Below, one piece after another: positions 35,790 through 44,041 of a stretch of 64,000 bases of DNA. Position numbers and translations under genes: made by a program. The stretch lies in the NCBI GenBank assembly GCA_903828595.1, contig CAIKMS010000033.1, positions 283,170 through 347,169 on the forward strand, given 5' to 3'. Numbering within the stretch: position 1 is the first letter of the stretch; each line of letters starts with the position of its first letter. Under the pieces are notes generated by a model. It saw only the letters and a list, made by a program, of their open reading frames with translations. It was not told the DNA's origin and ran no database searches. This stretch comes from an uncultured Pseudomonadota bacterium (GTDB lineage: Bacteria; Pseudomonadota; Gammaproteobacteria; Steroidobacterales; Steroidobacteraceae).

Positions 35790-37157
35790 ATGCAAGAAAG
35801 CCAAGTAGCAACGCCTCAGTTAAGTCAAACACTGCAGTCGCGCCACGTGTCGATGATCTCTGTCGGCGGCATGATCGGTGCCGGCTTGTTCGTCAGCAGT
35901 AGTGCAGCGATTGCCGCAACGGGTCCGGCGATCGTGCTGAGCTTTATGTTGGCTGGCGGCATCATTTTATTGGTGATGCGCATGCTCGCGGAAATGGCGG
36001 TTGCTTTGCCTGGCGTTCGTTCATTTACTGAATTTACCCGAGCGGGCCTGGGCAATGGCGCGGGTTTTGTGATTGGCTGGTTGTACTGGTACTTCTGGGT
36101 GATTGTGGTGCCGGTAGAAGCGATTGCGGGCGCTAATCTACTCCACGATTGGTTTCCAATTGCCCCACCTTTGTTGATGGGCATCGCGTTAATGATGGTG
36201 ATGACTGGCGTCAATTTGATGTCGGCACGCTCCTACGGTGAATTTGAATTCTGGTTCGCGTCCATCAAGGTCGCGGCCATCATTGTCTTTATCTGCCTGG
36301 CCGCCTCGTTTGTGTTCGGCTTCACCTCACCGACAGGTTCCACCTGGTCTAACTTGACGGCGCATCGCGGGTTTTTGCCGTTTGGCCCGCAGGCGGTTCT
36401 GGCCGGTGTAATTACGGTGTTCTTCTCGTTGACCGGGGCCGAAATCACCATGATTGCGGCGGCCGAGTCGGCCGAACCCACTAAAGCCGTTGCGCAACTG
36501 GGCAAGACCGTGCTGGGGCGCATCATGATGTTCGATGTGCTTTCTATCTTTTTGATTGTCAGCGCGGTGCCATGGACGGATGTGCAGTCGGGTAAGTCTC
36601 CGTTCGCGCTGGTCTTGAATCATATGCACATTCCATACGTCGAAGATGGCATGAAGATCATTATTCTGACGGCCGTGCTGTCATGTCTGAACTCGGCGTT
36701 CTATGTCTGTTCACGTGTGATCTTTCTGTTGGCGTCGCACCGCGATGCGCCGGCCGGGTTGGCTAAGCTTAACGCCCGCGGCGTACCTACCCGCTCGGTC
36801 ATGCTGGGCACGATCGCCGGTTTACTGGGCTTGATTGCTCAATATTTTTATCCAGAGACCGTGTTTTCGTTCTTAGTGGATGCTTCTGGTGCTCTGTTGG
36901 TCTTTATTTATATCGCCGTGGCTTTGTCACAGATCCGCCTGCGTCGTGCCAGGGAGCGCCTGGGCACTCCTGAGCCGTCTATCACCATGTGGTTTTTTCC
37001 TTGGCTCAGCTACTTCACTATTGCCGCGCTGCTGGCGGTACTGGCGGCGATGGCACTGACCCCCTCGCACGTGCGTGAGTTCTGGAGCAGCATTGGCACG
37101 CTATTGTTTGCCATCACGATGTACCAGTTGGTGCGCAACTCCCGGAAACCTGCCTAA
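35790..37157 (+). CDS. APC-family amino acid permease
   Basis: This is a 455-residue inner-membrane transporter with about 12 hydrophobic segments. The first helix carries the superfamily motif MISVGGMIGAGLFVSSSAAIAATGPAIV, followed by GGIILLVMRMLAEMAVALP and FWVIVVPVEAIAGANLL. A later signature is ITVFFSLTGAEITMIAAAESAEPTKAVAQ. The AAT/GABA permease subgroup is likely. Position beside the beta-alanine-type catabolic genes suggests uptake of beta-alanine, GABA or a related amino acid. An AAGGA ribosome site precedes the ATG. Confidence 0.93.
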   Translation: MQESQVATPQLSQTLQSRHVSMISVGGMIGAGLFVSSSAAIAATGPAIVLSFMLAGGIILLVMRMLAEMAVALPGVRSFTEFTRAGLGNGAGFVIGWLYWYFWVIVVPVEAIAGANLLHDWFPIAPPLLMGIALMMVMTGVNLMSARSYGEFEFWFASIKVAAIIVFICLAASFVFGFTSPTGSTWSNLTAHRGFLPFGPQAVLAGVITVFFSLTGAEITMIAAAESAEPTKAVAQLGKTVLGRIMMFDVLSIFLIVSAVPWTDVQSGKSPFALVLNHMHIPYVEDGMKIIILTAVLSCLNSAFYVCSRVIFLLASHRDAPAGLAKLNARGVPTRSVMLGTIAGLLGLIAQYFYPETVFSFLVDASGALLVFIYIAVALSQIRLRRARERLGTPEPSITMWFFPWLSYFTIAALLAVLAAMALTPSHVREFWSSIGTLLFAITMYQLVRNSRKPA

Positions 37158-37165
37158 CATTGGTC

Positions 37166-37186
37166 GGCGGGCCTGCCGGGCCCGCC
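37166..37186. terminator. GC-rich hairpin after the permease gene
   Basis: GGCGGGCC and GGCCCGCC form a perfect 8-bp stem around five bases, 9 bases after the permease stop. No U-run follows on the plus strand, so termination is plausible but not assured. Confidence 0.5.
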
Positions 37187-37276
37187 AGACTTCGGGGTTG
37201 CCGAAGGCTCGTGATAAACTAATCTAAAGCCTCTATTAAGCCGTCGGGCACGGCGTCGCTAGACGAAGAAAGTTGT

Positions 37277-37999
37277 ATGGGACGTATTTTTGAGACCCGC
37301 AAACACGTGATGTTTGCACGCTGGGACCGCATGGCGAAACAGTTCGCTCGTGTCGGCAAAGAAATTGCGATGGCTGTGCGCAACGGCGGCACCGACCCTG
37401 GCGGTAATCCGGCGCTGCGACGCGCGATCCAAAACGCGCGTTCCGTGAATATGCCCAAAGATAAAGTCGAGGCTGCAATCAAGCGAGCTTCGGGTAAAGA
37501 CACGACGGATTACCAGGAAGTCCTCTACGAAGGCTACGCTCCCCATGGGGTTGCGGTTATTGTGGATACTGCGACAGACAACACCGTGCGTACGGTGGCG
37601 AATTTGCGCCATATTTTCTCAAAGTACGGCGGAAATTTAGGTACTTCGGGTAGCGTGAGTTTTCAGTTTAAGGCCATGGGCGTATTTCGCCTTGCCCCGG
37701 CGGGCTTGGATGCCGAGGCGCTTGAGCTGGACATGATCGATCACGGGTTGGAAGAGATGGGCGAGAGCACCAACGATAAGGGTGAGCCACAGTTGGTTCT
37801 GCGCTGCGCCTTTGCTGACTTTGGGGTCATGCAAAAAGCACTGGAAGACAAAGGCATTGCTCCAGCCTCGGCTGAGCGTGAGTACGTCTGTTTGACGCCG
37901 ATGGAACTCGCTGAAGAACAGGCTACCGAGGCTTTGACCTTAATCGACAAGCTCGAGCAAGACGACGACGTTCAAAACGTCTTTCATAACCTGATCTAA
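37277..37999 (+). CDS. YebC/PmpR family protein
   Basis: This 240-residue protein of the YebC family has roles described in transcriptional regulation and, more recently, in helping ribosomes through proline-rich stretches. The N-terminus, [23 protein letters not shown], lacks the usual GHSKW motif and so resembles the YeeN-like branch. The rest is canonical: [42 protein letters not shown] and FQFKAMGVF. It stands alone, away from ruvC. Its terminator-like hairpin follows at 38025. Confidence 0.9.
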   Translation: MGRIFETRKHVMFARWDRMAKQFARVGKEIAMAVRNGGTDPGGNPALRRAIQNARSVNMPKDKVEAAIKRASGKDTTDYQEVLYEGYAPHGVAVIVDTATDNTVRTVANLRHIFSKYGGNLGTSGSVSFQFKAMGVFRLAPAGLDAEALELDMIDHGLEEMGESTNDKGEPQLVLRCAFADFGVMQKALEDKGIAPASAEREYVCLTPMELAEEQATEALTLIDKLEQDDDVQNVFHNLI

Positions 38000-38024
38000 C
38001 TCGATTCTCACGCACGCATCTAAT

Positions 38025-38062
38025 GCACCCCAAGTCAGGCTCAGGCCCGACTTGCGGGGTGC
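38025..38062. terminator. Hairpin after the yebC-like gene
   Basis: GCACCCC pairs with GGGGTGC and the stem continues with AGTC/GACT and GGC/GCC around the loop TCAG, with small bulges. It lies 25 bases after the stop codon and before a convergent gene. No strong U-run is present. Confidence 0.55.
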
Positions 38063-38095
38063 TGATAGCGACTCGAGCTCAATACGAGCGGAGCT

Positions 38096-38404
38096 TTAAG
38101 TCCACTCGGTGAGTTTGTTGCCGTCTTGATCGGTAAATGAACCCACCACGATCATGATGAAATCGTAAAGCCAGAGTAGCCCAAAAACGCCGCCGGTAAA
38201 CAGCATCAGAATACCGGTGCCGATCTTGCCCACATAGAACCGGTGCGCACCGGCCCACCCTAGAAACACACAGAGTAAAAAGGCCGGCAGTATCGTCTTG
38301 TCGGGTCTGGGTAGGGTTTGAGTGCCAGCCTGCGGAGCGCCGCAGTTCGGGCAGCTCACCGCTGATTCGTGAATTTCTTTGCCGCAAGCTCTGCAGTAAA
38401 CCAT
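38096..38404 (-). CDS. Zinc-ribbon plus TM2-domain membrane protein
   Basis: This 102-residue protein begins with a zinc ribbon (YCRACGKEI, then SCPNCGAPQ). It ends with a TM2 domain: two hydrophobic helices around FLGWAGAHRFYVGKIGTGIL and GLLWLYDFIMIVVGSF. TM2 proteins are small membrane proteins without a settled biochemical role. The ATG at 38404 directly precedes the ribbon; a longer frame upstream is unsupported. Confidence 0.88.
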   Translation of the reverse strand: MVYCRACGKEIHESAVSCPNCGAPQAGTQTLPRPDKTILPAFLLCVFLGWAGAHRFYVGKIGTGILMLFTGGVFGLLWLYDFIMIVVGSFTDQDGNKLTEWT

Positions 38405-38642
38405 GCTGTTTATCCTTTGATCGTCGCGATTTCGTGATTTTTTGGGATGCCCTGGTTCCCTCGACCAATTTCCAGTGTGTTCGCATTGTTGCGATTGCGT
38501 CAAGCCGGAAAGGAGTCTGGCTACGCCTGATGGGTGCGTTAGTAATCACCGAATTGCCAGAAATAGCCCAATTATCCGGCTCTACGGTTCAAGGTTTCTC
38601 AGGGGATGATGTGCTCGAAACTTTTACGAGGATTGACCAATC

Positions 38643-39245
38643 ATGGCCGCTCACATCAATGAACTTTACCCCGCCAGCGACCCGGCTAGTGGTTTTGACG
38701 GCAACTGCCGCGCCGGCCTCTATGCCATCTTGCTACTGCCCACGCCCTGCATGCGCTGCGGGTGTGCCACACAAGCTGCCTTTTTCTGGGTACCTCCCGG
38801 ACATCAGCTGTTGCAGTTGGGAGCCAACCCCAATGAGGATTGTTGGCAGCGTTCTTCGGAGTGCAGTCTGTTGCATCGTGTACGTTGGATTAATACCGAT
38901 GCACGACGATTTATCGCCCGATGGTTACCCGGCCTACGTCTGGATGCCTCGAATTCTAATCGTCCTGCGTATTGGCTTAATCATTGCGAACACTGCGACG
39001 CCGCCGTAGCCGCGTTAGACCAAGAAAACCATTCCCTACTGGCGTGGTGGAGCAATGAATCGAACCTGCAGTCTTGCAGCGTGATTCCAGTTAATGAGCA
39101 GTTATTTGCCTTTGTGGAGGCTTTTTCAATCGGCGATTTGGCCGACTCGGTGCTGGAGTCTATCGAAGTGGCTGCGCGCTGTGAAACTAGCAAGCCAGAG
39201 TCGTTTATTGAGGCGCCACCAAAGCCCGTCTTCGCGCACGGTTGA
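38643..39245 (+). CDS. Hypothetical cysteine-rich protein
   Basis: I do not recognise this 200-residue protein. It has a CMRCGCATQAAFFWVPPG segment and a later CEHCDAAV, that is, two Cys-x-x-Cys pairs that could bind a metal, and several tryptophans. There is no signal peptide or membrane segment. A weak GAGG lies 15 bases before the ATG. It converges on and overlaps the end of the ABC fusion gene by 41 bases. A competing frame (38434-39009) has poorer protein character. Confidence 0.55.
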   Translation: MAAHINELYPASDPASGFDGNCRAGLYAILLLPTPCMRCGCATQAAFFWVPPGHQLLQLGANPNEDCWQRSSECSLLHRVRWINTDARRFIARWLPGLRLDASNSNRPAYWLNHCEHCDAAVAALDQENHSLLAWWSNESNLQSCSVIPVNEQLFAFVEAFSIGDLADSVLESIEVAARCETSKPESFIEAPPKPVFAHG

Positions 39246-40692
39246 AAGCCTCCACAGCCTCAAAGCCGTAATCTACGAGTATGGCTAGAAGTGCAGCAGG
39301 GATGGCCCCCTCCAGAATAAGTGAGGTGTCATTGAGCCGAATGCCGGACATGATGGTCTGGCCAAAGCCGCCGGCACCGATGAGGGCGCCTAAGGTGGCC
39401 GTGCCTACGTTAATGACGGTGGCCGTTTTTATGCCGCTGATAATCGAACGTTGAGCCAGCGGGAGCTCAATTCGAAACAGCCGTGTGGCGCGCGTCAGAC
39501 CTAGAGAGGTGGCTGACTCTTGGAGTGAGACCGGTATATCCAACAACCCGCTGGTGGTACCACGGATGATAGGCAGCAGGCTGTAAAGAAACAGGGCAAC
39601 GCACGCGGGCACAAAGCCTAATCCGAGAATAGGAATCATAAAGACCAAAAGAGCCAGCGAGGGTAGTGTCTGCAGCACACCCGCCGTACCCAGGATCCAG
39701 CGTCCCCATCCCGGCCGCTTGGCGCTGAGTACACCCAAGGGTATGCCGATCAGTGCGGCGAGTAGTGCCGACAGACCGGACAGGGCTATATGTTCTTTAA
39801 ATCGCGTCAGCAGGCGCTCGATACGTTGTGTACGAGCATCGACGGGCTGCTGGTTAAGACCTAGCCATTGTCGGGCGACTTCACTTTCAGAGTGATGATC
39901 GAAGGTGACGGCACTGTTGAGCTGGCGCATTCGCGCGGTATCAATCCGCCCGCCTAGACTGTTGAGCGCGGTTACAACCCGCTCAGGAAGCGTCAGTCTG
40001 TAAAGGTAAACACCTTGGTAGTCCGGAAAGTAATGGCGATCATCAACTAAGATTCTTAAGTGGTTACGGTCAATCTCCGGATCGGTTGAGTAAAAATCGG
40101 TAGCGTCGATACTGCCGGCAGCCAATCCCCGATACGCCACCTCGTGATCCAAGCCCTGAGGCGTAATGGCCTGTAACCCGTACGTCTGCGACAGTCCAGG
40201 CCAGCCATCGCTGCGCCCTAGGAACTCGTTAGAAAGGCCCAGGCGCGTTTCCGGATGTGCCATGAGGTCACTGATAGAAACCAGATTTAAGCGCTTAGCC
40301 ACATTCTCTGGAACCCCTATGGCATAGGTGTCGACAAACCCTAGCGGCACACTCATGCCGATGCCCTGTTGTTTGAGGGCCGCACGGATTTCATCAACCG
40401 TCTTGAGTTGGCTCTGGTTGAGCAGTTCAGCGGTGATAGTACCGGTGTATTCGGCATACAGATCAATCCGCCCGGCCAGCAAGGCCTCCCAGAGGATGCG
40501 CGTGCTGCCTAGCTCTCGATCATGCCGTGCTTGGATACCTTGCTGACCTAAGGTCTCGGTGGCAATTTCACCTAATACGACCGACTCGGTAAATACCTTC
40601 GAGCCCACCAGGATGGGCTCTACCGGCCGACCCTGTGCGGTCCACACCCAGCTGCTGAGTATGACGGTGAAGACTACGCGCCACGCGGTCAT
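39205..40692 (-). CDS. Fused substrate-binding/permease protein of an osmoprotectant-type ABC transporter
   Basis: This 495-residue protein joins two usual transporter parts. After a signal-like N-terminus, residues ~25-280 form an OpuC/ProX-type binding domain (ILVGSKVFTESVVLGEIATE, DLYAEYTGTI, YFPDYQGVYLYR). Residues ~290-490 are an OpuCB/ProW-like permease with several membrane helices and the EAA-type loop SLQESATSLGLTRATRLFRIELPLA. The whole would import a quaternary amine such as glycine betaine or choline. It overlaps the ATPase gene by 4 bases and lies downstream of it. Confidence 0.92.
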   Translation of the reverse strand: MTAWRVVFTVILSSWVWTAQGRPVEPILVGSKVFTESVVLGEIATETLGQQGIQARHDRELGSTRILWEALLAGRIDLYAEYTGTITAELLNQSQLKTVDEIRAALKQQGIGMSVPLGFVDTYAIGVPENVAKRLNLVSISDLMAHPETRLGLSNEFLGRSDGWPGLSQTYGLQAITPQGLDHEVAYRGLAAGSIDATDFYSTDPEIDRNHLRILVDDRHYFPDYQGVYLYRLTLPERVVTALNSLGGRIDTARMRQLNSAVTFDHHSESEVARQWLGLNQQPVDARTQRIERLLTRFKEHIALSGLSALLAALIGIPLGVLSAKRPGWGRWILGTAGVLQTLPSLALLVFMIPILGLGFVPACVALFLYSLLPIIRGTTSGLLDIPVSLQESATSLGLTRATRLFRIELPLAQRSIISGIKTATVINVGTATLGALIGAGGFGQTIMSGIRLNDTSLILEGAIPAALLAILVDYGFEAVEAFNRARRRALVAPQ

Positions 40693-41465
40693 GTGCTTAG
40701 CTCCGCTAAGATGTCGCGAGGGCCGCGCTGAGCCCGGACAAATTGCCGGGCAAACTCGTTGATCGGACGGTTCAGTAATTCCTCTGGATCACCGCACTGC
40801 ACGAGTTGACCTTGGTTTAGCAAAGCTATTTGTGCCCCGAGCAATACCGCCTCGCTCAAATCATGGGTCACCCACACCACGGTTTTTTTAAGCCGGGCGA
40901 AGAGATCCCGCAGGTCAAGCTGCAGCTCCCGCCGCACGATCGGATCCAGGGCCGATAAGGCCTCATCGAGCAATACCAGATCCGGATCCAACATTAGCGC
41001 GCGAATTAAACTCAAGCGTTGCCGCTCACCGCCGGACAGCTCGCCAGGCCGCTGGTTCTGTACGCGGCGAGGTAATTTAACGAGCTCAAGGAGCATTGAG
41101 AATCGAGCATCGACCTGGGCACGATCCTGCTTTAAATCAAAGGTCACCAGCGTCGCATTTTCATAGGCCGACAGATGCGGAAACAACCCGCCATCCTGGG
41201 TCACATAACCAATACCATGGCGAATCTTGGCTAAATCGGCGGTGCTTAAGTCCTTGCCGTCGATCAAAATTTGACCCCGATCTGGGCGCAATAAACCCGT
41301 GGCTAATCGCAACAAGGTGGATTTGCCGCAGCCGCTCGGTCCGATCAGTACCGTGGTTTCCGCCCGGTTGCAGCTCAGCGACAAGTCATTCAGCGCCCAA
41401 TGCGACTGGTAGCGCTTGGCCACGTGTGTAAAGGCGAGCATTGGATCGGGATTAGAGTTGTCCAC
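40689..41465 (-). CDS. ATP-binding subunit of the osmoprotectant-type ABC transporter
   Basis: This 258-residue ABC ATPase has Walker A GPSGCGKST near residue 38, the Q-loop GYVTQDGGLFPHLS, signature LSGGERQRLS, Walker B DLVLLDEALSALDP and switch His in WVTHDLSEA. It pairs with the binding/permease fusion encoded next. It lacks the C-terminal CBS domains of OpuCA/ProV-type ATPases, so there is no visible ionic-strength sensor. Confidence 0.94.
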   Translation of the reverse strand: MDNSNPDPMLAFTHVAKRYQSHWALNDLSLSCNRAETTVLIGPSGCGKSTLLRLATGLLRPDRGQILIDGKDLSTADLAKIRHGIGYVTQDGGLFPHLSAYENATLVTFDLKQDRAQVDARFSMLLELVKLPRRVQNQRPGELSGGERQRLSLIRALMLDPDLVLLDEALSALDPIVRRELQLDLRDLFARLKKTVVWVTHDLSEAVLLGAQIALLNQGQLVQCGDPEELLNRPINEFARQFVRAQRGPRDILAELST

Positions 41466-41623
41466 GGTAGTTAAGCGTAACGGATTCTGCAGCGGTGTGC
41501 AGGCGTGGTGTGTCGCATAGCACCAATTTTTATTTTAACTGGCCACAAATTTGCTCTATTCCTCAGGCACAATGATTTGAAATTATTCGCTCAGCAGGTC
41601 CAACCGAGGCGAGGAGACAAGCC

Positions 41624-42364
41624 ATGACGAAACGAGTGGTTTACGTGACTGGTGGCATGGGTGGTATCGGGACGTCAATTTGCCGCCGATTCGCCCAAGA
41701 CGGACATACGGTGATCGCTGGCTGCGGACCGGGTTCGTCACGTAAAGATACCTGGCTTGCGGCTATGCGTGCCGAAGGATATGAAATCCATGCCTCGGAA
41801 GGCAACGTTGCCGACTGGGAATCAACTCGACTCGCGTTCGCGAAGGTTCGCGCTGAAATTGGTGACATCGACGTACTGGTGAATAACGCCGGTATTACCC
41901 GTGACGGCTTGTTTCGCAAGATGACTTTAGATCACTGGCAAGCGGTAATTGATACCAACCTCAACAGCTTATTTAATGTGACCAAGCAGGTGATTGACAG
42001 CATGCTTGACCGAGGTTGGGGTCGCATCATCAATATCTCTTCGGTGAATGGCCAAAAAGGCCAATTTGGGCAGACTAATTACTCGACGGCTAAAGCGGGG
42101 ATTCACGGATTTACCATGGCTTTGGCCCAAGAGGTTGCTTCCAAAGGCGTCACCGTAAATACCGTATCGCCCGGTTATATAGGCACCGATATGGTCAGGG
42201 CGGTTAAACCGGAAGTCCTTGAAAAAATCATCTCCACAATCCCCGTGCGGCGCTTAGGCGAGCCTGAAGAGATCGCCTCTATCGTGAGCTGGCTGGCTTC
42301 AGAGCAAGGCGCTTATGCCACTGGCGGAGATTTTTCGCTCAACGGTGGTCTACACATGAGTTAA
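41624..42364 (+). CDS. phaB: Acetoacetyl-CoA reductase (PhaB-like SDR)
   Basis: This 246-residue short-chain dehydrogenase matches PhaB/PhbB closely. It opens with VVYVTGGMGGIGTSICRRFAQDG (NADPH-binding glycine pattern). VLVNNAGITRDGLFRKM and the catalytic Ser-Tyr-Lys in INISSVNGQKGQFGQTNYSTAKAG follow. It reduces acetoacetyl-CoA to (R)-3-hydroxybutyryl-CoA for polyhydroxybutyrate. No polymerase (phaC) or thiolase gene is adjacent, so the role depends on genes elsewhere. AGGAGA lies before the ATG. Confidence 0.93.
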   Translation: MTKRVVYVTGGMGGIGTSICRRFAQDGHTVIAGCGPGSSRKDTWLAAMRAEGYEIHASEGNVADWESTRLAFAKVRAEIGDIDVLVNNAGITRDGLFRKMTLDHWQAVIDTNLNSLFNVTKQVIDSMLDRGWGRIINISSVNGQKGQFGQTNYSTAKAGIHGFTMALAQEVASKGVTVNTVSPGYIGTDMVRAVKPEVLEKIISTIPVRRLGEPEEIASIVSWLASEQGAYATGGDFSLNGGLHMS

Positions 42365-42453
42365 CGGCAAAAAACGTTGGCGCCTTATGGCGGCACGATT
42401 GCCGACTTTAATCGACCCTGATGTTTACGCTTGACGATGGGATTTAAAGACTC

Positions 42454-43992
42454 ATGAAATTATTGCGCTTAGCAAAAAATGTGGCCCGTAGCCTCAGTTG
42501 CATCTCGTGGCTGGCACTAACGCTGCTGCCAGGTCATACGCTGCTCGCTTCAGATAGCAACACCATTGAAAACAGTGTCGTGAAAGTATTCTCTACGATT
42601 CGTAATCCGGACCCTTCCCGACCCTGGACTAAACAACCTCCGGGAGAGGCGACCGGTTCGGGCGTAGTCATTGAGGGTCATCGCATTTTAACTAACGCCC
42701 ACGTCGTGCGTTACGCAAGCCAAGTGCAAATCCAGGCCAATCAAGCCGGCGACAAACTCAGCGCGAAAGTGTTGGCAGTAGCGCCAGGTATCGATTTGGC
42801 GGTTCTTCAACTGGACGATGAGTCATTTTTCGATACGCACCCGGCTGTGCTGCGCGCCAATAAAATGCCTGAAATCAAAGATGCCGTCTTAGCCTACGGA
42901 TACCCGACCGGCGGTGCCGCACTGTCTATTACCAAGGGCATTGTGTCGCGCATCGAGTTTGTCCCTTACAGCATTGCAACCTCCGGCTTGCGTATTCAAA
43001 TTGATGCGGCTATCAATCCGGGCAACAGTGGCGGACCGGCGATCGCAGGCGATCGTATGATTGGCTTGGCTTTTAGCAAGCTTAATCAAGCCAACAATAT
43101 TGGCTACATTATCCCTAACGAGGAAATCGAGCTGTTCCTCGCTGATATTGCCGACGGACACTACGATGGCAAGCCGGCGCTTTATTTAGAGTCGCAGACG
43201 CTGGAGAACCCGTCGCTTCGCGCCTATCTAAAAGTTGAGAAATCGACAACAGGTATCGTCGTTCAACGAAACTACGGTGATAGGGCCGCTCCTGTATTAC
43301 AGCGCTGGGACGTGATCACCAAAATTGGTGACATGGCTATTGATGATCAGGGCATGATCAAAGTCAGTCCAAGCTTGCGGCTGGCTTATCAGTATTGGAT
43401 ACAGCGCATAGCCAAAGACGGCAAAGTACCGCTCACCATTTTCCGCGGTGGAAAATCCCAATCGGCGTTAGTCCCGGTGGCGTTGGATCGGCCATTGGTA
43501 ATGCCTGAGTTGGCCGGATCGTATCCGCCATACTTTATTTACGGCCCGTTGGTGTTTTCCAAGGCTACTATCGAGTTTCTCGGAGTCGCACAGGCTCGGG
43601 CCGCTGCGCGTCCGACAATGGGATTTATGGGCAGTCCACTGGTCACCCGTTTTGGGCAACCGCCGAGAATGGCGGGCGAGGAATTGGTTGTTGTCTCATC
43701 ACCGCTATTTCCCAACAAAATTGCCCAAGGCTATGACAGTCCGGTCGGTAGCGTAGTACGTGCGGTCAATGGCACTAAAATTGATAATTTGAAGCAGTTA
43801 GTGAAGACCTTGCGTGATTTGAAGGATGAATTTGTGATCGTCGAGTTTGATCAGGATGAGTCCGAAACCCTGGTGCTGCGACGCGCGGATATTGCGGCTG
43901 CGACCGAGGAAATTCTTTCTGATAACGGCGTGCGAGCTCAGGGTTCTCCGGAACTGCTGGCCGTTTGGAACGACGAAGGCGGGGCCCATTAA
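42454..43992 (+). CDS. Exported trypsin-like serine protease (Deg-like)
   Basis: This 512-residue protein has a signal peptide (LSCISWLALTLLPGHTLLA) and a trypsin-like domain with an apparent catalytic triad: His83 in LTNAHVV, Asp114 in GIDLAVLQL and Ser192 in NPGNSGGP. About 300 residues follow, with PDZ-like sequence (for example GIVVQRNYGDRAAPVLQRWDVI and VGSVVRAVNGTKIDNLKQLV), as in plant-type DEG9 relatives. It probably degrades or checks periplasmic proteins. The layout is longer than DegS and differs from DegP. Confidence 0.9.
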   Translation: MKLLRLAKNVARSLSCISWLALTLLPGHTLLASDSNTIENSVVKVFSTIRNPDPSRPWTKQPPGEATGSGVVIEGHRILTNAHVVRYASQVQIQANQAGDKLSAKVLAVAPGIDLAVLQLDDESFFDTHPAVLRANKMPEIKDAVLAYGYPTGGAALSITKGIVSRIEFVPYSIATSGLRIQIDAAINPGNSGGPAIAGDRMIGLAFSKLNQANNIGYIIPNEEIELFLADIADGHYDGKPALYLESQTLENPSLRAYLKVEKSTTGIVVQRNYGDRAAPVLQRWDVITKIGDMAIDDQGMIKVSPSLRLAYQYWIQRIAKDGKVPLTIFRGGKSQSALVPVALDRPLVMPELAGSYPPYFIYGPLVFSKATIEFLGVAQARAAARPTMGFMGSPLVTRFGQPPRMAGEELVVVSSPLFPNKIAQGYDSPVGSVVRAVNGTKIDNLKQLVKTLRDLKDEFVIVEFDQDESETLVLRRADIAAATEEILSDNGVRAQGSPELLAVWNDEGGAH

Positions 43993-44041
43993 ATTACAGG
44001 TCGGCACGGGTGGGTAGCCACCCGTGCGAAGTGCCGTTCGC

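Noticed and set aside
38434..39009. A 191-codon frame overlapping the Cys-rich hypothetical gene
   Set aside because: Its translation lacks protein-like pattern, and the alternative frame at 38643 has consistent Cys pairs and composition.
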